Below, piece by piece: positions 26,486-34,035 of a stretch of 64,000 nt of DNA (the first letter of the stretch is position 1; each line of letters starts with the position of its first letter). Both the position numbers and the translations under genes were made by a program. The stretch is from JALOOX01 sp964557955. GTDB lineage: Bacteria; Desulfobacterota; Syntrophobacteria; Syntrophobacterales; Syntrophobacteraceae. The DNA is taken from the NCBI GenBank assembly GCA_964557955.1, contig CAZLCS010000001.1:248001-312000 (forward strand), written 5' to 3'. The notes under the pieces are model-generated. The model ran no database searches. It worked only from the letters and a program-made list of their open reading frames with translations, and was not told the origin of the DNA.

Positions 26486-26686
26486 TCAATACCGTTGACC
26501 TTTTCCAAGGACAATCGGATAAATGCCCATTGAATCCAGGTCCGGGCATAATTCATAAACCTTTGCCTTCACGCTTTCTCGAGTGACTGCTTTCTCCATG
26601 TATATATCCCAATGGGGCAGGAGGTTGAATGCCACAGAGAAACACCGATTGTCTCGGTCAAACGTTTTGTGAAGGGACTCAACCAT
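26486..26686 (-). CDS. Possible small protein, 66 aa, overlapping trmL end
   Basis: ATG at 26686 lies eight bases inside the 3' end of trmL and opens a 66-codon frame (MVESLHKTFDRDNRCFSVAF..., ending GIYPIVLGKGQRY). The composition looks protein-like and the overlap fits translational coupling, but no good ribosome site is seen and I recognise no family. A second open stretch follows directly (26485-26216) and overlaps the next gene; I could not support it. The pair might be remnants of one gene. Confidence 0.35.
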   Translation of the reverse strand: MVESLHKTFDRDNRCFSVAFNLLPHWDIYMEKAVTRESVKAKVYELCPDLDSMGIYPIVLGKGQRY

Positions 26687-27185
26687 CCACAGGAAAGCGC
26701 GGGAGTAGATTGTATCGTCTAGCCATCGTCTGGCGTATGGCCTCAAAAAGAGCCACACCGACCGTCGTCGCCAGGTTGAGGCTTCGCACTCTGGATCGAT
26801 CTATGGGAATCTTGACCACGGCCTCTCCTGCTTCATTCAAGAGCGATGAAGGCAAACCGTTCGTTTCGGACCCGAAAAAAAGCCAATCGCCCGGCTCAAA
26901 ACGAAAATCGAAAAGAGACCTGCGGGCATGCGTCGAAAAAAGAACGCATCGACCAGGCGGCAGCATCCTGCGAAGGCTCTCCAAATCGCTGTGAACCCTC
27001 ATGGTGACCGAAGGCCAGTAATCCAGACCGGCCCGCTTCAAATGACGATCGGTCAATCTAAACCCCAAAGGCTCTACGAGGTGGAGCGGGGTGTGGGTTG
27101 CCGCACACGTTCTGGCGATGTTTCCTGTATTCTGGGGAATCTCCGGCCGGTAGAGAACCACCTGAAACGATGATCCATCCAACAC
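26679..27185 (-). CDS. trmL: tRNA (cytidine/uridine-2'-O)-methyltransferase TrmL
   Basis: A SPOUT-family enzyme that methylates the ribose of the wobble base in tRNA-Leu. The family pattern is clear: VVLYRPEIPQNTGNIARTC, LVEPLGFRL, LKRAGLDYW, then LFFGSETNGLP and the knot segment IPIDRSRVRSLNLATTVGVALFEA-type C-terminus. The start is taken as GTG at 27185 (168 aa) because homologous sequence begins there; the longer open frame upstream runs through the DUF1566 gene and is not conserved. A ribosome site is weak. A small frame overlaps its 3' end. Confidence 0.88.
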   Translation of the reverse strand: MLDGSSFQVVLYRPEIPQNTGNIARTCAATHTPLHLVEPLGFRLTDRHLKRAGLDYWPSVTMRVHSDLESLRRMLPPGRCVLFSTHARRSLFDFRFEPGDWLFFGSETNGLPSSLLNEAGEAVVKIPIDRSRVRSLNLATTVGVALFEAIRQTMARRYNLLPRFPVDG

Positions 27186-27231
27186 CCATGGTGCATGTGG
27201 AGATTCTTCATGAGTTGAACCGGCGCCCCTC

Positions 27232-27618
27232 TCATTGCTGGGTGCGCACGGCCCGGATGTAATGATTGGCATAGTTTTCTTCGATGATGTAAACATCACC
27301 ATAATAGAAATCAACATAACAGGCCTTGTGGTGGCCAGCTTCCGTTGAAGTCCAGCAATTCCGCTGGCTGCTGAAAAGCGGATCAATGTAGAGTCCGCTG
27401 TTGCGATCCTCTTCGGGAAGAATGAGCGTGGCGAGCTCCTCCCTGGTAGGATATCGCCAATCGTCAAAGCCTGCGAACTTGGATTCGTTCAACTTTTCAA
27501 TATACCCGAAGCCATCCTTCCAGACCATAGGCTCTTCGGATGCTTTACGCTGCCACGCCAGACCGTTCTGACGATCCAGAACCACAACTTCTCCTTTTAC
27601 CACAAAACGATCTTCCAT
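27232..27618 (-). CDS. DUF1566 (Lcl-like) domain protein
   Basis: A 128-residue protein consisting of one DUF1566 module. The family marks are DRQNGLAWQRK, then LNESKFAGFDDWRYPTREEL, an acidic spacer, YIDPLFSSQRNCWTSTEAG, and the closing AVRTQQ. The fold is a C-type-lectin-like domain found in surface and phage-associated proteins. No signal peptide is present, so it is probably cytoplasmic. It lies about 46 bp upstream of trmL on the same strand. Role unknown. Confidence 0.85.
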   Translation of the reverse strand: MEDRFVVKGEVVVLDRQNGLAWQRKASEEPMVWKDGFGYIEKLNESKFAGFDDWRYPTREELATLILPEEDRNSGLYIDPLFSSQRNCWTSTEAGHHKACYVDFYYGDVYIIEENYANHYIRAVRTQQ

Positions 27619-28046
27619 TGCACCTCCTTTGCCACAGGATGGCGAATTGCCGCAATGTCAAAAGTCGAGACCCGGTTTGCACAGTGCACTTCACACCTCA
27701 CAAGATCTGGATGTTTAGCACAGAATTTCCGAGAAACGAACATGAAAATGGAAAGGGAGGAGGGATGTTTGTGCAATGTTTCTCTAACGTCCGAGGGGAC
27801 CGTCCCCATGGCGAGGAGCCAGAGAAGGTCGGCTGAAGCTGTTCTGGCAATCGCTTTGGGGGGGTATCACCCTGATTCAGAGATCCTGTGGACGTGAAAG
27901 GAGGCACATTATCATTTGCAGAACGCCGAGACCGACAACGGCGCTTCGCTCTCTTGGGGCCTGTGCCGGGACGCAGAGCCTTCAGATGTCCGTTTCGACC
28001 ATTCCCGGCGCCAGGCACAGGCCGCTTCGACGGCGCCCTTTTCCAG
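27619..28046. repeat. Intergenic region of 428 bp with perfect palindrome
   Basis: No supported gene. A 13-base palindrome GGGGACCGTCCCC lies at 27795-27807. Sequences of this GGGGAC-n-GTCCCC type are dispersed in many deltaproteobacterial genomes, so it is more likely a repeat than an operator. The rest, including 27880-28046 downstream of the ABC permease, shows only unsupported open frames. Confidence 0.5.
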
Positions 28047-29162
28047 TCAGCTCAGGCGATGGCGAAACATCCACACAGCCACCGAGAGGGTAATCAAGGC
28101 GATAAGGGTCAACGGCCAGAGATCGGGGGAAATGTCCTGGAGCGAAGCGCCCTCCAGAAACACTCGGTGCACGATGGAGATTGCATATCGCAGCGGGTTG
28201 AGAAGAGTGATCATCTGCACCTCCCGAGGCATGTTGGAGATGGGAGTGCTCAGACCCGAAAGCAGGGCGAAGGGCATGATGGTCAGAAAACTCCCCAGCA
28301 GGGCCTGCTGCATGGTGGCTGCCACCGAAGAGATCATCAGCCCCACACCCACCGCGGCGATCAGAAATACAAGCACTCCCAGGTAAAGAGTCCAGAGCGA
28401 ACCCTGAAAGGGGATATCGAACCAATACAGGGCAACGCAGAGGACAAGGGTCGTCTGGATGAGACCAATGAGAATGCTGGGAATACTTTTGCCGACCATG
28501 ATCTCCGAGGGACGCAGAGGAGTGACCAGCAGTTGATCGAAAGTTCCCTGTTCGCGCTCGCGGGCCACCGACATGGCCGTGAGAATGACCATTTGAACCA
28601 GGGTGAGCATTCCAATGAGGCCTGGAATCATGAACCAGCGGGTTTCGATGTTCGGGTTGTACCAGGCCCTCGGGACCGCCTGCACGAGTGCCGATCTACC
28701 ACCCAGGTTCTGCCGCCAGGCATCGTTGAACCTTTCCGCTATGGCTCCGATATAGCTCAGAGCGGTCCCGGCCGTGTTGGAGTTGCGCCCATCGGCGATA
28801 ACCTGGACATCTGCCGACAGGCCTCCAAGGAGCCGCTTCTCAAAATCCGGACCAATTTGAATCACGATGAGAGCCCGTTTGCTGTCGATCAGGGACCTGA
28901 TCTGGCTCTGATTCAGCAGAGTGGCTACACGTCTGAAAGTCCCCGACCCGTCCAACTCGCTCAGAAACTGCCTCGAAGCCCCGCTGTTGTCCTGATCATA
29001 GACGGCATAGTTCACGCTGTTCAGATCGTAGGTTGCAGCGTACCCGAAAATCAGAGTCTGCAGAAGGGGAGGGACCAGCAGGGCGAAGCGGCTCCTTGGA
29101 TCCTTGAGGATGGCCAGGAGCTCTTTCCAGATGAGTGCTCTGATGCGGCGGCATGCATCCAT
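28047..29162 (-). CDS. ABC-2 type efflux permease (YbhR/YbhS-like)
   Basis: A 371-residue membrane protein with the ABC-2 topology: one N-terminal helix (RFALLVPPLLQTLIFGYAAT), a long periplasmic domain, and five C-terminal helices after residue 175. The coupling segment EREQGTFDQLLVTPLRPSEIMVGK is diagnostic. It is the second permease of a four-gene efflux operon, starting three bases after the stop of the first. By analogy with YbhGFSR it exports small lipophilic or cationic compounds. The real substrate is unknown. Confidence 0.92.
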   Translation of the reverse strand: MDACRRIRALIWKELLAILKDPRSRFALLVPPLLQTLIFGYAATYDLNSVNYAVYDQDNSGASRQFLSELDGSGTFRRVATLLNQSQIRSLIDSKRALIVIQIGPDFEKRLLGGLSADVQVIADGRNSNTAGTALSYIGAIAERFNDAWRQNLGGRSALVQAVPRAWYNPNIETRWFMIPGLIGMLTLVQMVILTAMSVAREREQGTFDQLLVTPLRPSEIMVGKSIPSILIGLIQTTLVLCVALYWFDIPFQGSLWTLYLGVLVFLIAAVGVGLMISSVAATMQQALLGSFLTIMPFALLSGLSTPISNMPREVQMITLLNPLRYAISIVHRVFLEGASLQDISPDLWPLTLIALITLSVAVWMFRHRLS

Positions 29163-29165
29163 GTC

Positions 29166-30323
29166 TCAATCCAATTTCTTTCTGGTTTTTCTGAGGGTCA
29201 GGCTGAACAAGACCATGGCCATGAGCAGCATGGCGGCAGAATCCGCTATGAGGATGCTCCAGACGTTGCCGGCCAGGAACAGGGTTTGGAGAGCGGATAC
29301 ATAATAGCGGGCCGGCAGCAGATGGCTCACGACCTGAACCGCTCTGGGCACGCTGGCGAGGTCGAACAGAAAGCCCGAGAGAAAGAGGGCTGGCAGGAAG
29401 GTGGCGATGAGAGCGATCTGAGCTGCGACAAACTGGCTCCGCGTGGCCGACGAGATGAGCAGTCCCAGTCCCAGCGCCACCATCAGGTAGAGGGCCGATA
29501 CTCCCACAAGGAGAATCAGTGAGCCTCGCAGGGGGACTTGAAAGAGATACCGACCCGCGCCGGCCGTGAGCAGCAGTCCTCCCATACCGAGCAGGAAGTA
29601 GGGGACGGTCTTCCCAACCAGGATTTCACCCGCACGAATGGGGGACACGAAGAGCGCCTCCAAGGTGCCGCGCTCCCATTCCCTCGCCATGACCAGTGCC
29701 GTGAGCAGTGCCCCCGTCAGGGTCATGATGAGCACAACCAGGCCGGGCACCAAAAAATAGTGGCTGTCCACGGCTTCATTGAACCACATGCGGCTCTGGA
29801 CCCGCACCGACCCCAGGACCGCGTCCTGCTGACCCCTTGACAGACCGGAGGTCCACGTACCGAGGGCGCCCTGAACGTAACCTTCAATGATCCGAGCCTT
29901 ATTGGCATCGACGCCATGGACGATTACCTGAATCTGCGCTCGGCCCGAAGCGAGCTCACGGGCGAAATCCTGGGAAAGGTGAACGATGCCGTCCACTTTC
30001 CGTGCCCGCATGAGATCCGTCGCCTGCCTCATGGAGGTCACGGTCGTCACCTTGAAGTAATCTGAGAGCATGAACGCCCCCGCGAGCTGGGTGGAGTCGG
30101 GGGACTGGTCTTCCAGAACCGCTGCCAGAGGAACCTGCTTCACATCCAGGGAAAGGGCGTACCCGAAGAGCAGAATGAGGAACACGGGCAGGACCAGGGC
30201 GATGGCGATGCTGCTGGGGTCCCTGAGGACCTGGAGGATTTCCTTGTGGATGAGGGTGCGGATGCGGCGCGGACTCCCGCGCCACCATTCGCTCTTTTCC
30301 CCTCGACGGCAAGGGCTTGACAT
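29166..30323 (-). CDS. ABC-2 type efflux permease (YbhS-like)
   Basis: A 385-residue ABC-2 permease paralogous to its downstream neighbour. ATG at 30323 has a GAGGAG site seven bases upstream, immediately after the ATPase stop; a 95-codon upstream extension lies inside the ATPase gene and is rejected. Features are IRTLIHKEILQVLRDPSS, FLILLFGYALSLDV, a large periplasmic loop, and WERGTLEALFVSPIRAGEIL-type coupling motif (residues 218-237 region). The two permeases probably form a heterodimer. Confidence 0.92.
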   Translation of the reverse strand: MSSPCRRGEKSEWWRGSPRRIRTLIHKEILQVLRDPSSIAIALVLPVFLILLFGYALSLDVKQVPLAAVLEDQSPDSTQLAGAFMLSDYFKVTTVTSMRQATDLMRARKVDGIVHLSQDFARELASGRAQIQVIVHGVDANKARIIEGYVQGALGTWTSGLSRGQQDAVLGSVRVQSRMWFNEAVDSHYFLVPGLVVLIMTLTGALLTALVMAREWERGTLEALFVSPIRAGEILVGKTVPYFLLGMGGLLLTAGAGRYLFQVPLRGSLILLVGVSALYLMVALGLGLLISSATRSQFVAAQIALIATFLPALFLSGFLFDLASVPRAVQVVSHLLPARYYVSALQTLFLAGNVWSILIADSAAMLLMAMVLFSLTLRKTRKKLD

Positions 30324-30333
30324 AGCCGGCTCC

Positions 30334-32124
30334 TCAGGCCGCGTCATCTCCGGAGGCAAGGCGGTGCTCCTCCACGATGGCGATGAATGCGTCTTCGATC
30401 GTCGGTTCGCGATCCCGAGTGTCCCCGGCTCGTTTCCGAATGTCCGCTGGAGTCCCTGTGGCCAGTATCCGCCCGTCGACCATGATGACCATGTGGTCGC
30501 AGTATTCGGCCTCCTCCATGAAGTGCGTGGTGACAATGACCGTGACCCCCTGGTCGGCCAATCCGCTGATCCTGTGCCAGAACTCACGTCGGGCAAGGGG
30601 GTCCGCACCGGATGTCGGCTCGTCCAGGAAAAGGATTTCGGGTTGATGCATCAGGGCACAAGCCATGGCGAGGCGCTGTTTGTAGCCGCCGGGAATCTGT
30701 CCGCTGGCCAGGCTGCTGAATCGCTCCAGGCCGAAATGGTGCAGCGCCCATTGAATGCGCTCTCTCTTTCGCGAACCCAGGAGCCCGTAGGCGCTCGCAA
30801 AGAACTCAAGATTCTCCATGACCGACAGGTGCCCGTAGAGAGAGAACTTCTGAGCCACATATCCAATCCTCTGTCTGGCCGATGCACGGGCAAATCGCAG
30901 ATCCATCCCCGCCACGCTCAGGGTGCCGCTGCTCGCCGGAAGAAGTCCGCAGAGCATGCGAAAAGTAGTGCTCTTGCCTGCTCCGTTGGGTCCCAGAAGG
31001 CCGAAAATCTGCCCTCGACGAACCTGAAAGGAGACGTCCCTGACTGCGTAGAAATCCCCGAATCGCTTGACCAGGTCACGGACCTCCACGACCACTTCGT
31101 CCCGATCTCGGGAGACCCGTTTGCCCTTGGCCGTCCCCGGCCTCCCATCTTCCCTTTCAGTCGCCAGAGGAACCGGCTTTGTGGAGCGGCGCACGAGAAT
31201 CATGAACCCGTCCTCAAACCTTGGTTTCACCGGCTCGGGAACCATGCTCGACAAAGGAGATTCGAGGTCGGGCAGGTCCTTTTCTGTAATGAATCGCACG
31301 CGGTTGCCTTCAAGGGTCGCATCCACCACGCCCGCCTCGCCGGCCAGGCGAGCCTGAAGCTGGCGGGGTTTGACCGGGGCGGGAGCTTCCACACGATAGG
31401 ACCTTCCCTCGGCCACCTCGATGATCTCGGACGGGCGCCCTGTCGCCAGCACCTTTCCCTGCAGAAGGAGAACAGTCCTGTCGCACCGTTCCGCCTCGTC
31501 AAGGTAGGAGGTGCTGAGGAGCACTGTCAATTCTCGTTCCTTAACCAGACGGTAGACGATTTCCCAGAGCTCGCGCCTGGAGAGCGGATCTACGCCGACA
31601 GTGGGCTCATCGAGAAGAAGGAGTTCCGGAGTGCTCACGAGGGTGCAGGCCAGCCCGAGCTTCTGTTTCATCCCTCCGGAGAGGCGCCCGGCCAGACGAT
31701 CCATGAAACGTCCCAGCCCCGTCATCCGCATGAGCTGCGGATAGCGATCAGCCCTTGTTTCGGGTGAAATCCCATGGAGGTCGGCGTAGAGATCCAGGTT
31801 TTCCTGGACGGTCAGATCTTCGTAGAGCCCGAACTTTTGGGGCATATAGCCGATGCGGGACTGCACGGCCTGAGGCTCTGAGACGACATCCAGGCCGAGG
31901 ACCCGAAGGGAGCCAGCCCGAGGCGTAAGGAGACCCGCCGCCAGACGAATGAATGTTGTCTTTCCGGCGCCGTCCGGACCGACCAGACCCGTGACAATTC
32001 CACGGCCTACGGAAAGGGTTACATCCTGGAGCGCCCTGATCCGCTCTGCGGGGCCGCGCGAGAACTCCACTTCCAGCCCCTGGCATTGGAGCACCTGAGA
32101 TTCCAGTGACTGAGTCTCCATCAA
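30334..32124 (-). CDS. Fused double ABC ATPase of the efflux system (YbhF-like)
   Basis: A 596-residue protein with two complete ATPase domains. Domain 1: Walker A VGPDGAGKTTFIRL, signature LSGGMKQKLGLACTL, Walker B LLLLDEPTVGVDP, with a Ser in place of the switch His (LLSTSYLDEAE). Domain 2: Walker A LGPNGAGKSTTFRM, signature IPGGYKQRLAMACAL, Walker B ILFLDEPTSGADP, switch His in VTTHFMEEAEYC. The asymmetry at the switch suggests one catalytic and one weaker site. A roughly 100-residue linker joins them. Its ATG overlaps the adaptor stop by four bases. Confidence 0.94.
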   Translation of the reverse strand: MMETQSLESQVLQCQGLEVEFSRGPAERIRALQDVTLSVGRGIVTGLVGPDGAGKTTFIRLAAGLLTPRAGSLRVLGLDVVSEPQAVQSRIGYMPQKFGLYEDLTVQENLDLYADLHGISPETRADRYPQLMRMTGLGRFMDRLAGRLSGGMKQKLGLACTLVSTPELLLLDEPTVGVDPLSRRELWEIVYRLVKERELTVLLSTSYLDEAERCDRTVLLLQGKVLATGRPSEIIEVAEGRSYRVEAPAPVKPRQLQARLAGEAGVVDATLEGNRVRFITEKDLPDLESPLSSMVPEPVKPRFEDGFMILVRRSTKPVPLATEREDGRPGTAKGKRVSRDRDEVVVEVRDLVKRFGDFYAVRDVSFQVRRGQIFGLLGPNGAGKSTTFRMLCGLLPASSGTLSVAGMDLRFARASARQRIGYVAQKFSLYGHLSVMENLEFFASAYGLLGSRKRERIQWALHHFGLERFSSLASGQIPGGYKQRLAMACALMHQPEILFLDEPTSGADPLARREFWHRISGLADQGVTVIVTTHFMEEAEYCDHMVIMVDGRILATGTPADIRKRAGDTRDREPTIEDAFIAIVEEHRLASGDDAA

Positions 32125-33161
32125 TGTCGCTTCCGGCTGCCGGCTCTGCTGTCGCCACTTGCCGTGGCCTCACTCTGGTTCAGCGGAATCGTGACGGTGG
32201 CAGGCATTCCCAATCGGAGCTCATCCAGGGGGTCTTTCATGAAGACCCGGACTTCATACACCAGCGAGGTACGCAGTTCCGTAGTTTCCACGGACTTGGG
32301 AGTGAAGGAGGCAGAAGGTGAAATGAAGCCGATCCATCCCTCGTATCGCTTGTCAGGATAGCTGTCCGTCGAGACGGCTGCCCTCATCCCGGGACGAATT
32401 TTACCCAGGTCTGGTTCGGGCACATAAGCACGCACCCACTTGGGGTCGACAACTGCGATGGAAAAGACCGGCCGTTGAGGAGATGCCATGTCGCCAGGCT
32501 CCAGAAGCCTGTTCTGGATAACACCGTCGGTGGGGGAGGTGAGGGTGGCATCGGCCAGGTCCCGTTTGAGGAGGACCAGATTCGCCTCGTTGGCTCGAAG
32601 GACGGCCCGGGCCTCAGCGATGTCCTCCTCGCGGGGACCGAGGATCGCCAGCTCCAGCGCCTTCTCATTCACCTGCAGCTTTGCCCGCGCCACTTCGAAC
32701 GCCGCCCGCGCGTTGTCCAGGTTCTGGCGGCTGGTGGCACCTCCCAGAGCCGTTTCCTTGAGCCTTTCAAAGGTCCGGCGGGCATTCTCAAAATCCGTCT
32801 GAGCAGCCTGCACATTCGCCCGAGCCTGTTCAATCTCCTCGGGACGGGTGCCATTCTCCAACCGGCGAACCACCTGGCTCTGGCCTTCGAGGCGAGCCTG
32901 CGCCTGTGCCACGGCCGCTTCGAGTCGTTCCGCATCGAGGCTCCCGAGGACCTGGCCCCGCTTCACGCGATCTCCCTCCTGAACGAACAGCGACTTGATG
33001 CGTTCGCTCCCGTTGAACGCGAGGTTAACCTGCCGCAGATCAACATTTCCGTAAATCAAGATCTCGTTTCTCTTGATTTCCACAGGCCGGGTGAACCACC
33101 AGGTGAAAACAGCCGCCCCAAGGAGAATGATCAACAAGACGAACGTGAGGCCCCTTTTCAT
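32121..33161 (-). CDS. HlyD-family membrane fusion protein (YbhG-like)
   Basis: A 346-residue periplasmic adaptor anchored by an N-terminal helix (LTFVLLIILLGAAVFTWWF). The lipoyl-type half motif FVQEGDRVKRGQVLGSLD is followed by a long coiled coil rich in Ala, Glu and Arg (QAQARLEGQSQVV, ANVQAAQTDFENARRTFE), then the returning lipoyl half ATLTSPTDGVIQNRLLEPGD and a beta-barrel domain. ATG at 33161 follows a GGAGGAAAGGA site. It links the ABC pump to an outer-membrane TolC-type channel, which is not in the window. Confidence 0.93.
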   Translation of the reverse strand: MKRGLTFVLLIILLGAAVFTWWFTRPVEIKRNEILIYGNVDLRQVNLAFNGSERIKSLFVQEGDRVKRGQVLGSLDAERLEAAVAQAQARLEGQSQVVRRLENGTRPEEIEQARANVQAAQTDFENARRTFERLKETALGGATSRQNLDNARAAFEVARAKLQVNEKALELAILGPREEDIAEARAVLRANEANLVLLKRDLADATLTSPTDGVIQNRLLEPGDMASPQRPVFSIAVVDPKWVRAYVPEPDLGKIRPGMRAAVSTDSYPDKRYEGWIGFISPSASFTPKSVETTELRTSLVYEVRVFMKDPLDELRLGMPATVTIPLNQSEATASGDSRAGSRKRH

Positions 33162-33358
33162 GATTTCCTTTCCTCCCACAAGGAAGATACCATCTGCGCT
33201 GAAGGAGTCAAAAGTCGAAAAGTACTAACAGCATCCAGGAGCAATTTGGTATGCTCCACCAAAGAGGGCACACTCCGGCATTGTGGGTGGTCGGCCCGAT
33301 AACCTGTGGACCTTTGGCTGATTGATTGAAAGCTTTTCAGGGCTTCAAGATTTGGAAC

Positions 33359-34027
33359 ATGACGATGAAACTGCTTGTCGCTCTTGCGGTATTTTTCATG
33401 ATGGCGGGTTTCACCTTCTATCTGGCCGGTACTCAAAGAATCCACGCCTTCGTAACGGCAGTCCTGCTGACCTTCTCCCTTCTCTCGGGGTTTGTCATCG
33501 CCAATTACGACTGGCTGGAAGGGATGCGCTTCGAAGTGCCGGGTCTCCAATTGTATCAGGACCAAGTGAGAAAGATACGGGAAGAGGCGACCCAGGAACT
33601 GCGCGGTGAGGTTGAAAAACAGAAAAGGGACCTTTCGAACCTGCTGGCCGAACATGCGGATCTTACCACCCGGCTGGAGGCTCAGAAGAAAAGCATAGAA
33701 GCTGTTCTCGACTCCACTCGCTCTCTGGAAAATGAGCTGAAGGAGAAGGAGCAGGCCCTGAAGGACCTGGCGGCACGCGCTGAACAGGCGAGGGACCACA
33801 TGGTGGCGGTTCAGGGCCAGTCCTCTGAGCTTGCACTGATGCTCACCCGAATTATCTGGCTTCAGTTCCAGGCCGCCAATCAGCAGACTCCGGAGCGCGC
33901 CGAAGCCGCAGTCAGGCAGATCATGGACGGCCTGGATGAGATTGTCGGGCTGGTGATCGCCGATCCCCAGGCCAGGAGCGAGTTCGTTTCGGGAGTGATG
34001 GGCTCGCTGCCGCCTCCCCAGCGCTGA
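33359..34027 (+). CDS. Two-helix membrane protein with cytoplasmic coiled coil
   Basis: A 222-residue protein with no family I can name. Two hydrophobic helices lie at about residues 4-23 and 30-49, then a heptad-rich coiled coil (EEATQELRGEVEKQKRDLS, QKKSIEAVLDSTRSLENELK) to about residue 140, and a helical C-terminus with QAANQQTPERAEAAVRQIMD. ATG at 33359 is preferred to an upstream TTG. It ends eight bases from the end of the PAS kinase gene on the other strand, so the two are convergent. It may sense or scaffold at the membrane; no evidence for function. Confidence 0.72.
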   Translation: MTMKLLVALAVFFMMAGFTFYLAGTQRIHAFVTAVLLTFSLLSGFVIANYDWLEGMRFEVPGLQLYQDQVRKIREEATQELRGEVEKQKRDLSNLLAEHADLTTRLEAQKKSIEAVLDSTRSLENELKEKEQALKDLAARAEQARDHMVAVQGQSSELALMLTRIIWLQFQAANQQTPERAEAAVRQIMDGLDEIVGLVIADPQARSEFVSGVMGSLPPPQR

Positions 34028-34035
34028 CTCCGGGG

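Noticed and set aside
27888..29522. 544-codon plus open frame over the ABC permeases
   Set aside because: It is antisense to two well-supported permeases, with Gln/His/Gly-rich composition typical of antisense frames.
30070..31767. 565-codon plus open frame over the ABC ATPase
   Set aside because: It is antisense to the fused ATPase with clear Walker motifs.
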